From positions 62,001 to 126,000 of the forward strand of contig CAUJNA010000523.1 in NCBI GenBank assembly GCA_963377175.1: DNA of 64,000 bases, written 5' to 3'. The translations under genes were made by a program, and so were the position numbers. Shown piece after piece: positions 38,997-48,375 of the stretch. The notes beneath the pieces were generated by a model that did no database searches, was not told the origin of the DNA, and saw nothing but the letters and a program-made list of their open reading frames with translations. Every line of letters begins with the position of its first letter. Within the stretch, counting starts at the first letter, position 1. This stretch comes from Effrenium voratum. Its lineage: Eukaryota > Sar > Dinophyceae > Suessiales > Symbiodiniaceae.

Positions 38997-39425
38997 ACAC
39001 TGTGTTCGTGTCCAAAGTGCTGGAGATTTTCTCGGGAATTTCATGAACGCAAGCAAGGCCCCCCTCCCCCAAAAAAACAACTCCGTAGAAATATGGCAAT
39101 ACGGAACAAATCGAGCCGGATGAGACAAAACACATGTGGCAGTTACTTAAGAAACTGACGATTGTTTGGCACACGCGTCAGTTCTCGTCCCGAACCGCAG
39201 AAACAAGACTGTTTTGTGCAGCTTCTTCGGGCCACATGTCACCCCCCGAACTGGACCCCGAACTGGTTTTTCGCTTTACGCCAAAAAAGGGGTGCACGTG
39301 GAGCATCCGAGAAAGACACCTTTTGGGTATGTCCTTGTAGGGATGCGCAATATACCGGTTTGCCAATTTTGGTTTCCTCACTTCCAGGAACTTTTCTACC
39401 ACTATGGTGCAAACCGAAGCGACTA

Positions 39426-39530
39426 ACTCACTTGCTGAGTGGATGGCCAAAAAACAAGTCCAAACTTTGTATTATTTACCACTAGAATGGTCTTCCCAAA
39501 AGTTTAAAGTTCATGAACTCAGGAAGTGAG
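39426..39530. repeat. FB8 fold-back element
   Basis: Close to the 25909 copy over its whole length (ACTCACTTGCTGAGT ... AACTCAGGAAGTGAG). Confidence 0.9.
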
Positions 39531-39631
39531 CTAAAGTCCAGCACCTCTTCGAATCACTCCAGCCAAGTATCAGGTCCAACTCGGGGCAACTCACTGGCCG
39601 CAATTATTGTGCCTTCAACGTCACCCCCGTT

Positions 39632-39719
39632 CTAGGTCCTCCAGTAGAGAGGTTAGAGTAAGGGTACCCTTTTTCTGTAGTCTATTTTAGTAGGGGAACC
39701 CTCCCCACTGGGGACCTAG
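39632..39719. repeat. FB1 fold-back element, copy 5 (internal deletion)
   Basis: Only 88 bp: both CTAG ends and the core are present, but the segment between CCCTCCCC and ACTGGGGACCTAG (A-rich tract plus GGGCACT) is deleted. Confidence 0.85.
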
Positions 39720-40049
39720 GTGGGTTAAAATGAATGTGGTGGGTGAAAGGGAAACCACCCAGCTGACTTGCAGCCCCAGAGCCAACATCCGGATAACGGA
39801 CAGCTCCCAAGCCATTTGTGTGGGTAGGGACGCCACCCAGAAGCTGACTTTGATCCCCAGAAACAGAACCCGACTCCGACCCGATCATCCGATCGGCGCC
39901 AGGCTGGTCCCAAGGACAAGCCGTCGCCTCGCTGCCCATGGGTTCCCAAAGAGGAGGCTTTGTAGAGGAAAAAAGAAAGGGTACTAGGTCCTCCAGACTT
40001 GAGAGGTTAGAAGAAGGGTACCCGATTCTTTTCAGGACGTCTATTTACC

Positions 40050-40440
40050 AGTGTTTTTTTTGGATTCACGTATTTTGAAATCACTTCTGGGGGTCCAGGT
40101 GTTTTTTTTTTGAATCCTCGCCGGGGTGGCCAGGTGTTTTTTTTTTGAATCCACGCCGGGGTGGCCAGGTGTTTTTTTGAATCCACGCCGGGGTGGCCAA
40201 GTGTTTTTTTTTGCATCCACGCCGGGGTGGCCGGGTGGTTTTTTGTTTTAAACACATCTGGGGGTCCCTGGTGTTTTATTTTGTGAAATCACCTCTGGGG
40301 TCCCTGTGTTTTTTTGAAACCACGCCGGGGTGGCCAGGTGGCTTTTTTTGGGGGGGGTCCAGGTGGTTTTTTTGTTTGAAGCTACGCCGCGGCGACCAGG
40401 TGTTGTTTTTTGTGAAACCACCTCGCCCCCCCCCCCCACA
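40050..40440. repeat. ~33-bp minisatellite inside FB1 copy 6
   Basis: Units of T-run + GAATCCACGCCGGGGTGGCC + AGGTG, about six clear copies, with variant units ATCTGGGGGTCC and CTCTGGGGTCC interleaved. Confidence 0.9.
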
Positions 40441-40507
40441 GCGATACACACACACACACACCAAGAGCGAAAGCACTACCGACCAAGACTTAATCTCCAG
40501 CCCACCC

Positions 40508-40720
40508 GTGTTTTTTTTTGAAATCACGCCGTCAAAGGGTGTTTTTCTCTTTGGAATCACCAGTCGCTCACTCACTCGCTTGCTCGCTTCGTCTCTGAAA
40601 AGGTCCCGTTTTGTTTTGAATTCACGCCGTGGTGTTTTTTTTGAAATCACGCCGTCAAAGGGTGTTTTTTCTTTGGAATCACCAGTCGCTCACTCACTTG
40701 CTTGCTCGCTTCCTCTGTCT
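40508..40720. repeat. ~125-bp tandem duplication
   Basis: GAAATCACGCCGTCAAAGGG through GGAATCACCAGTCGCTCACT and CTTGCTCGCTTC occurs twice (from 40508 and from 40632), about 95% alike by eye. Confidence 0.9.
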
Positions 40721-40828
40721 AAAAAAACACCAAATCAGAATCCAAAATGAGGAAATCCAAAATAAACACGGCTGGCGTGAATCCAACAAAAAAAAAACAC
40801 CGGTTCCCTATTTTACTAGGGGACCTAG

Positions 40829-40976
40829 GGTACGCAAAGGGGCGATCGGGTACGTCAGGAAAGTGGTTAGTAAGCCTGGTTAGTCTCCCTGCTTGGGAGA
40901 CTTAGAACCATGGCTTTTGTGGGCTATCACCAGGCTTACTAACCACTTACTAAGTACAATGCCCCTTTACGTAGGA
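40829..40976. repeat. FB6 long fold-back element
   Basis: Inner arms AAGTGGTTAGTAAGCCTGG (40861-40879) and CCAGGCTTACTAACCACTT (40930-40948) are perfect inverted repeats. Outer arms also pair imperfectly (ACGCAAAGGGGC at the left with GCCCCTTTACGT at the right), so almost the whole 148 bp folds back. It abuts the right end of FB1 copy 6. Confidence 0.9.
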
Positions 40977-41035
40977 GGTCAACCCGACTTAAACAAGGAG
41001 TAGATCACTGGAAAACTTGCCGTTCTAAAATCTAC

Positions 41036-41176
41036 TTGGGTGTTTGATTCGCGAAGTTGGAAAGTTGTTGGTCTAGGCGATAACCCGCTAAAACATGTCC
41101 CAAGTGGAGTTGACCCTAGCAGGCCTGTTGGTGGGTTGTGACTCAGGTGGCCAACCACCAAGTTGGCGAATCGAAC
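41036..41176. repeat. fold-back element with TTGATTCGCGAAGTTGG arms
   Basis: TGTTTGATTCGCGAAGTTGG (41041-41060) and CCAAGTTGGCGAATCGAACA (41157-41176) are inverted repeats. The right arm recurs at 62329-62347. Confidence 0.8.
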
Positions 41177-42343
41177 ATTCATTTCCGCTACAAACCGTGG
41201 AACCCAAACGGGATCTGATTCCCAGGAGTTTCCTCTCGACATGGGCGCTTAGGGAAGTCATCCAAAAGCGGACAAGACCCCTTTCCCCTTGGCAAGGATT
41301 TCATAAAATCCTCCTGATACGGCGGGTTACAAATTCTGAGGGGCCTACATGACTTCAGGGCAAGAGGAAACTTTACCCAGTTGCCAAAATGGCAATAATG
41401 AACCACCTCCAAAATGGTCGCCGGTTGTCGGACATGCATCCCCACCTAAATGATGTCCACCGAACGGTCCCTGTCAAACAATTGGAGCCCTTCTTGTGAG
41501 TTTATGTTCTGGCTTGGTCCCGACGAGTAAGGGGTCGGTCACATTGGAAGTCCAACTTTTACATGAAGAGGGCATGTCCAGAACTCCAACCCAGAGAGGC
41601 CTTCTCGCTCCCGCTTGAGCTGCAGCCAGCACACTCTAACTCTTGCACCCCCCCCCCCCCGGCAAAATGGCTAACACCTGTGATCTATGCAACCCAACGC
41701 TTAGCAATAACACCCAGACTAAAAGAAGCTGAACATATCTATGAAGCCTTTCAAAACAAGGTCTGCCAAATCCAAAAGCCTTGAACACCTGGGTAGTACC
41801 ATGAAACGCAAATGCACCCCTCGAAAGGATTCGGCGAATGTCCCTCCAACGAAATATTTGTGTGAGTTCCTCATGTCTTGGTGGCTACTTGCCCCTGCAG
41901 TCAGCAGGAACCCCGCATTCTGCCAAGCCTGGTGAAGCTTAAAGATCAAAACCGGCTTGCTGTTGGCACTATTGATATTCATTGTGTCCCAACTGGCATG
42001 GGGGAATTTGGCGAGCAACCCCTATTTCCTAGAGATGTTTTGGTGAGTAGATGACATCAACTCGACCGTGGCCATGGGAAACACGTTGCCACTCTTTGTT
42101 ATGCTCGTTGATTTTAAAAGGGACCCGCCCCCCTCCCCCCACCAAAAGACAAATAAAAACAACACAGAGGAACAAACACACCACTGAACATATCTGGGTC
42201 ACCCCCAAAAAAAAAAACAAGGTCTGGCCTCCGGGCTTCCGCGGCGCCTGCAAGGAAGCGGCATGGGGTGCAACCCGCCCTTGGCAATTGATGGGCCCGC
42301 GCAGGCTGCGATAAATAGGGAATGAGTTGGAATGAACATGGGC

Positions 42344-42396
42344 TGTCCTCAGATCCCGGGCTAAAAGTTTAACTTTTAGTGGGTCAAAATGGAGGG
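42344..42396. repeat. FB9 repeat, left half
   Basis: GGGCTGTCCTCAGATCCCGG and AAAAGTTTAACTTTTAGTGG; the right half is missing. Confidence 0.75.
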
Positions 42397-42700
42397 TGCT
42401 CTTTTCAGGCTAGGGGGCGCACGATAAGAAAGACACACCCTATTTTTTGACTATCAAAACGGACGTGGCAATGCCACAAGTTTTGCGAAATCTTGCTTTG
42501 GGGGTTTTCGAAATACTGACATTTTCCTGATGATGACTTATTTCGGTCTCAAAGTGCCCCGGAACCCAACTCTAACTTCTTCACGCCCTGAAGTATGCGT
42601 TAGAATAGGTCTGCTTGACGACGCTGACGCCGGACGGCCCCAAGCTCGGTGGCATGGGCATCACAACTGGCAAGGAGCGACTTGGCGACGCCGCTGCAGG

Positions 42701-42811
42701 CATCTGGGTGTGGCTCAAAATTAAGCAGGAGGGGTTACGCAGGTTTTGGTGCATGTCTCCACTTACCAGGGTTCCATTTTGGTACCGGTTTTTTGAGCCA
42801 CAGCCATCTGG
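42701..42811. repeat. FB3 fold-back element
   Basis: CATCTGGGTGTGGCTCAAAA at the left, TTTTTTGAGCCACAGCCATC at the right, with ACTTACCAGGGTTCCATTTT inside. Confidence 0.88.
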
Positions 42812-43796
42812 AGGCTGATCACAAGCTGAAAATTGGTTCGCCTGAGCGTGAAAGCCGCGAGGCCTGCTGCTTTCGGCATGGCGTGAATGACTTGCCTCCC
42901 CCAGTGTTTTGGAGCCCCACAATGGGGTTGATTACCCTCAAACAAACAAATCGATGAGAAAAAGGAACGCTTTCTGGAACCTCCGGATTTCTAGCGGTTC
43001 CCCCTGGTTCCCCCTCGGAACAGGTTGACCACTGGCAACAAAAGGCAAACCCTGTTTGAGGTTGACCATTTTTGGTGGGGAACCCACCAAACAATGCGGT
43101 GGTTTCCTTAAAACCGCGAGAAGCGAGCAGCTCGGTTTGGGACTCTTCAGGCGTCCTTCTCTCAATTCAAAAATTCCTTTAAGCATTCGCGGGGGTACAT
43201 GTACCTACCCTCCGACCCCCACTACATGGAACCCACCAGAGGGTCCCATGTTACAAAAGGCCACGTCTTGGGTTTAAACATGCTTAACCTGTGAATCACT
43301 GTGGCTTGACCCCAGCGTCTTTCTGTTTTTGGTTCGGCCAAGAGTCCCTGCTTTTCTGTTTAAATCGTCTCGCCCAGTCGATGCTGGCTTGAAGAAAGCT
43401 TGGGCAGACCCGTTGCAGGGGAGGTATGCCATGAGACGACCCCCTGCCATCACCTTGGTGAAATAACTTGCTCCGCGCAGTTCATTGCAGCTGCGGGGCT
43501 GGTTGGAGGACGAAGCGGAGCGTGCCATGAGTTGAGGGAAAGCTTCTTTGAGACGTACTAGCTCTCAGCAAGTGTAAGGGCTTACTTTTGACGCCCAGAA
43601 AGGACAATCGAGGGAACCCCCCACAAGTAGGCTAGAGAGTCCAAAGATATTCTGCGATTTCAGCCGTTCCTTGGCGAATATTCATTCGAATTCTCTCCTC
43701 GCTGGTGTCCCCTGGTTTGTGGCTGTGAATCAGGTTTGTTCTCATTTGGGATGCCCTTTCAAACCAGCCGAAAATGGGGAATTCTACTACCCCCAA

Positions 43797-44130
43797 AAAA
43801 GTACGTTTCCTTGAACCTTCCCCTTGCCCCGAAAAGTAGGTTCCTTGAACCTTCCCCTCCCCCCAAAAAGCAGGTTTCCTTGAACCTTCCCCTCCCCCCG
43901 AAAAGTAGGTTTCCTTGAACCTTCCCCTCCCCCCGAAAAGTAGGTTTCCTTGAACCTTCCCCTCCCCCGGAAAAGTAGGTTTCCTTGAACCTTCCCCTCC
44001 CCCCGAAAAGTAGGTTTCCTTGAACCTTCCCCTCCCCCCGAAAAGTAGGTTTCCTGGAACCTTCCCCTCCCCCCGAAAGTAGGTTTCCTTGAACCGCCTG
44101 CCTCCTTCACACCTCTCCCCTCCAAAAAAA
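43797..44130. repeat. 35-bp minisatellite, about nine units
   Basis: Unit TTTCCTTGAACCTTCCCCTC + CCCCCGAAAAGTAGG. Because 35 is not a multiple of three, the minus strand is open through the array and cycles all three frames every 105 bp; this is not a gene. Confidence 0.95.
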
Positions 44131-44342
44131 AGGTACGTTTTCTTGAGCCCCCTCCCCTCTCCCTCCTCCCCCCCACCACCAAAAGAAAGACACGCCCATA
44201 CGTCCCTTCACACACGCCTCCAGCGCTGTCTCGCTTGTCTCGTCCGTCTCGCCCTGGCCATTCGAACGTCGGCGCTTGGGAAAGCGGGGCAACGGGGAAG
44301 CTGGACAGGGCTAGGCCAAGGTCTGCTTTACAATCTCGCTGC

Positions 44343-44439
44343 TACCTAGAGTCTCCATGACCCTTTAAACATGGGGTCAATATATTCAAAATTAAGGGGT
44401 TATGACCACTTGTTCTAGGGGTCATGGAGACTCTAGGTA
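44343..44439. repeat. FB5 fold-back element with perfect TIRs
   Basis: TACCTAGAGTCTCCATGACC (21 bp with the next C) is perfectly inverted at the right end, GGTCATGGAGACTCTAGGTA. Total 97 bp with TA at both tips, as expected for elements that insert at TA. Confidence 0.93.
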
Positions 44440-45990
44440 CCCGGATTTGGAAGCGTCCTTTCTTCGTTGTTTGCCTCTTCTTCTTTTTTCCGGAGAACCC
44501 CCCGCTTGAGTGACTTTAAGAGTAAATTGTAAACAACCCCCTTTGCGTTGATTTTGTGAAAATATGAAATCAAAAGGACCCCATATCCTTCAAAAGTGGG
44601 TCTTTGGGGGTTTCTCCGAATGGTGGACCCTCTTTCAGTTGGTAAAGGAAGGGAAACCGAAAGGCCATCAACATACACCAACCATTTTAGGGGGACCACT
44701 GCTTTTGAGAAATCTCCATTTGAATTCCATGTTCTGACGTGTTCGCGCTTTACACCTCGGTGGGGTAGGGATAGGGTCTGCCTGCTTTCAACGGGAGTTG
44801 TTTTTTCATGATCCTTACTCCGGAAGGCCAACGGAAGGCTTCAAATCAACCCGTGGTTAAAAAGGCACCTGGTTGATTTACGCAAAGGACGAGGGTCCAC
44901 ACCTCTGTTGTTGTTCTTTTTCTTTTTCTTGAGGGGGGGGGTGGGGCGTTTCTGGGGGCTTTTTGGGAGGGGTCTGCAACACTTTCTGAAACCTGCTTCT
45001 TCAACCAAAAGGGTACACGAAATAGCCGGGTTAGGCCACATGTCTTCTTGCTTCGGTTGCCACCATACCAGTCTGTAAATCGGTATTACAGTTGCCAACC
45101 TAATCAGCTACCCCTCCGGCTGAATCTCCCACAAACCTTCCTCATGGCTGGCCATCTTGCCTGCTGCCATCCACGGTCCTAACTCCTTTGCAATCGGAGT
45201 GGGGAAATGGAGGCAGGATTGAATGGACTGGTGCATCTGTTCTTGCTCCTACTGCTCAAAATCTACAAGGAATATCCCTGGCAATTTAAGGGATGGGAAG
45301 TTACTTAGGGTGGTAACTAACCAGCATCCCCTGTGCATAGGTTGATGTTTGATGGAACATCCTTACAGAATGAACAAACATATTCAATACACACGAACGG
45401 CGAATGGCCGGATATCGACAAGTCGTTTTACCCCCGAAGCGATACATATGGCTCCAACTCTCCAACTCGCACTTGGATGACCCCAGTGTCTAATTTTTTT
45501 GGGCAACCTTCCTTTTGGTTGGTGTTTAATGACAACCAAAGGTAAGCTAAGCATTTGTTGGGTCCCCTATCCACATGGTTCATAACCCCCCTTAAGTCCT
45601 CTACCCAGTGCTTCCAGTAAGGGATGCTTAGGAATTACATGGGGTCTCTCTTGTTTTGGTACGGTACCCCATTTCTCTACACACCTTTCTCTTGGGGGGG
45701 GCAAAAAGAAAGACTCACCGCATGCCGGAAGCGCGTTCTTAGGATCTACCCATCGGGCAACCGGAACCCTCGCGCCCGGCCTGCGCCCAGCCCTTCTGCC
45801 GCCCGGTGACGTCCACCTAAGGCAACACGGCAAAAAACAATGTGGAATGCCCCCAGAGACCAGAATCCGGTCAGAGGGGTTGTACATACACCCTTCATGA
45901 TTCTGTATCAAAAATATAAGTATACGTTTCAAAAAAAAAGAAAGAAACCTCCCCACCAGAGGAGAACACTTTCAAAACGAATCGTTTTTA
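44440..45990. other. no gene or clear repeat seen
   Basis: No supported feature apart from a G run at about 44933-44941. Confidence 0.5.
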
Positions 45991-46050
45991 GGGTTTCAAG
46001 CTCCCCAGACTGGGCTCATCAAACTGTGCATGTCCCTAAAACTAATCGTA
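45991..46050. repeat. 60-bp dispersed repeat, second copy
   Basis: Matches 34906-34966 (GGGTTTCAAGCTCCCCAGAC, TCAAACTGTGCATGTCCCTA); no long poly(A) follows. Confidence 0.8.
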
Positions 46051-46267
46051 ATGATGCAACTGAAAATTGGTCAAAAGGCCTCCCCGCCCCCCAATAGAGC
46101 CCAATGTAGACAGGACCAGATCGCTTAGGAGACCCTGCCCTGCATACACAAAGCCCTGTTCTACATGGTAAGGTCCGCTCAGTTTGACTTCTCCGATCCA
46201 AGCGTTGGCTTTCGGCGGCAACTTCACGTCGGCTCGGAGTGGTGCAACAGCTGCCATTTTGACGGAG

Positions 46268-46347
46268 AGATGGGTGTGGCTTTTGGTCCATGTTTCCACT
46301 TACTAGGGTTCCATTTTGGTACCGGTTTTTTGAGCCACAGCCAGATG
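46268..46347. repeat. FB3 fold-back element, shortened left arm
   Basis: GATGGGTGTGGCTTTTGG at the left; the right arm TTTTTTGAGCCACAGCCAGA is intact. About 45 bp of the left interior are missing relative to 42701-42811. Confidence 0.8.
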
Positions 46348-46607
46348 ACTCGTGGGAGTCCCCAGCATTCCGCTCCCAGCTAGCAGCTAGCAGCTAGGCC
46401 CGCGCCAAGGCGTTGGCCAGCGCCTCCGGGCCTCGGGCGAAACGCTCCGAGCTCGAGCTGGCCGTTCGGGGCACTGGGACCCCACAAGAAAAACACCGCC
46501 TAGAGAGCCAAACCACCTTAAGGCTTCAAGAACCAGGTGTTACGGGTTGAAATCCAAATCCAAACCGCCAATCCAAACCCAAACGGGCCCAGAGGGGGTT
46601 ACCCAAC

Positions 46608-46723
46608 CTAGGTCCTCCTGTAGAGAGGATAGAATAAGGGTACCCTTTTTTCTGTAGTCTATTTTAGTACGGGAACCCTCCCCCCAAAAAGAAACGGTAA
46701 AAGGGCACTACTGGGGGACCTAG
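46608..46723. repeat. FB1 fold-back element, copy 7
   Basis: Full-length copy with both TIRs: CTAGGTCCTCCTGTAG at the left and CACTACTGGGGGACCTAG at the right. Confidence 0.9.
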
Positions 46724-46948
46724 TAACCATAGCCAAACAGCATGTCCATTGTGTATGAAGCTGAGCGCCAGGCCATCCGCGGGCACTTCCGCCCAGTCCA
46801 TGTTCGCCTGAGAAAGGGACTGCCAAGCGGCGAGGAACGCCGTGTCGAGTGCGGAAGACAAAACCAAAACAAGCTGTATGGGTTTGTGGTTTCCCTAAGG
46901 ATGTCTTTTTGGGTGGATTTAAGCGGAAACCAAAGGGAGAAACAACAA

Positions 46949-47027
46949 GTGGATGGACGAAATCCGCTAATTTACAGGGTTTCATCCATCCCAACTGGTG
47001 CGAGATGGATTTTTTCCATCCACTGTA
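46949..47027. repeat. FB2 fold-back element, short variant
   Basis: GTGGATGGACGAAATCC at the left, TTTTTTCCATCCACTGTA at the right, only 79 bp. Confidence 0.75.
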
Positions 47028-47224
47028 TGGGTTTACGTTTTCCCGAGGATGCCCTTTGTGGGGAACTTAACCGGAACCCGAACTCAAAGGGAGACCACCC
47101 ATTTACACAGACAGTACCCAGACTGGAAGCCGGGATTGAGACATGTCTTGATTTCGTTGGAGTCTCGTGCTGTACAATAGAACTGGTTTCCTTCTAAACC
47201 AACCAGTGGGTCCCTCCAAAACAC

Positions 47225-47337
47225 TACTGTGGATGGATGAAATCCTGCACCACTATGAAACCATAGGAAACCAGTGTTCGTTGGTACTTACAGAGTTGTT
47301 TAGGTGGTGCAGTGCAGGATTTCGTCCATCCACAGTA
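47225..47337. repeat. FB2 fold-back element, near-perfect copy
   Basis: TACTGTGGATGGATGAAATC at the left and GATTTCGTCCATCCACAGTA at the right: 19 of 20 bases are inverted-identical, and the arms extend further (CTGCACCAC / GTGGTGCAG). Confidence 0.92.
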
Positions 47338-47939
47338 TCACACAAATGCATTGACACGTCTTGGGCGCCCAAGTTAGCCTTGCAATTCTGGCAACGATCG
47401 CAAGCGACAGAAAAGAACTGGACGCGTGTCATGACTGTAGAAGCTCACATGTCCAGCACTTTGCCAACCCCCCCAACCACCCGAGGTCACGCTTTTCACT
47501 TTCCGCAGTCATACAAAGAAGCATCGATGGGATAGCTTTCACATGGGGGCGGGTTTTTTGAGTCTCAGTGATCTTTCAGGTCGTTTGAAGGGATACCAAA
47601 TGAACAATACAGACACATGTATGTTTTGGGGGGTCATTCTATTTTGACACACACCCATCTCTTGAAGTGCTTGATGCACAAACCCCGGTTTCAACACGCT
47701 TGGATGGCCCGTGTCATCCGAACATCCTCCCCTGTTGATTCTCGTGGTTCCTTAAGGGGAAACCAAAAGGAGGTCGTAGCAACGATGGTTTGAACCTGTT
47801 TCAACCAGGGCTTGGCCACCACTTCGGGTTCTGGGATATAAAGCCCGACTGGACAAGCCCGCGCGAGCTTGGCACCAGTTGGTAGGTGGGTGCAAATCCA
47901 AAAGGGTTTCATCCATGACTGGAGATGTTTTCCCATCCC

Positions 47940-48071
47940 TACTGCGGATGGACGAAATCCAGTTCGCACCACCTAAGAAACTCCGGAATGATGACTCCCC
48001 TACAAATACCAACACACCATGTTTTCACTTTGATTTGAAGTGGTGCGAACTGGATTTCGCAATCCACAGTA
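47940..48071. repeat. FB2 fold-back element beside the retrotransposon
   Basis: TACTGCGGATGGACGAAATC at the left, GGATTTCGCAATCCACAGTA at the right. It ends about 170 bp before the copia target site. Confidence 0.88.
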
Positions 48072-48155
48072 ACAATTCCGAGCTGTGCCCAGAGCCAAAT
48101 TCAAGGATCCAAGCGCACTTTGTGTGGGGAGTTGTCTTTTTTTGTTCACAATGCG

Positions 48156-48204
48156 GACACATCTCTAGTGATAGATTCACTTGAAAACCAGGGGAACATA
48201 ACAG
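48156..48204. repeat. FB12 core fragment beside the retrotransposon
   Basis: CATCTCTAGTGATAGATTCA and AACCAGGGGAACATAACAGG; both arms are lost. The copia target site is 36 bp away. Confidence 0.6.
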
Positions 48205-48239
48205 GAACCGCGGAACATCGAGCAAACCGGGATCCGTTT

Positions 48240-48244
48240 TATCC
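48240..48244. other. target site duplication, left
   Basis: TATCC directly abuts the left LTR and is repeated directly after the right LTR. Five bp is the usual target duplication length for copia-class integrases. Confidence 0.85.
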
Positions 48245-48350
48245 TATGGTTATGTCTATGCAAAAAGGTCGCGCTTTTTCCAGCGCTTGAGCCAATGGCC
48301 GTCGCCATTGAATGGTTTCGTGTGCATCATGTTGCTGTTGAACATGCACA
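48245..48350 (-). repeat. 3' LTR of the copia element
   Basis: 106 bp, identical at every base to the other LTR at 55848-55953. On the minus strand it begins TGTGCATGTT and ends CATAACCATA, so the ends are TG...TA rather than the usual TG...CA. It is very short for an LTR. It contains three stem-loops: one at the TGTGCAT start (paired with ATGCACA), one with AATGGC/GCCATT arms and one with GCGC arms flanking the T-run. It also holds the spliced-leader-like string at 48286-48299. Confidence 0.95.
48286..48299 (-). other. dinoflagellate spliced-leader-like motif inside the 3' LTR
   Basis: The minus strand reads GCCATTGGCTCAAG. The 3' part of the dinoflagellate spliced leader, as I recall it, is GCCATTTTGGCTCAAG. 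The LTR matches all 14 bases present and lacks two T. The upstream CCGTA of the leader is not conserved here. The same string occurs in the other LTR at 55889-55902. It may be a relict leader or chance. Confidence 0.45.
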
Positions 48351-48362
48351 CTCCCCCTGCAG
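48351..48362 (-). promoter_or_regulatory. polypurine tract for plus-strand priming
   Basis: On the minus strand CTGCAGGGGGAG lies directly upstream of the 3' LTR start TGTGC. Just upstream is a perfect hairpin, GCAGCC-GAA-GGCTGC (48359-48373), and then the TAA stop of the last reading frame at 48376-48378. Only 25 bp separate the stop codon from the LTR. Confidence 0.75.
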
Positions 48363-48375
48363 CCTTCGGCTGCAT

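Larger units (their letters stand above)
39984..40828. repeat. FB1 fold-back element, copy 6, split by minisatellite DNA
   Basis: The left end CTAGGTCCTCCAGACTTG with AGGTTAGAAGAAGGGTACCC starts at 39984 and runs to about 40043 (GTCTATTTACC). The right end CCTATTTTACTAGGGG-ACCTAG lies at about 40807-40828. About 760 bp of minisatellite arrays lie between the two halves. Confidence 0.7.
41177..43796. other. no gene recognised, apart from FB9 and FB3 fragments
   Basis: Homopolymer C runs at 41650 and 42127; no motif in open frames. Confidence 0.5.

Noticed and set aside
43787..44215. 142-codon Gly/Arg-rich minus-strand frame
   Set aside because: 35-bp repeat cycling through three frames.
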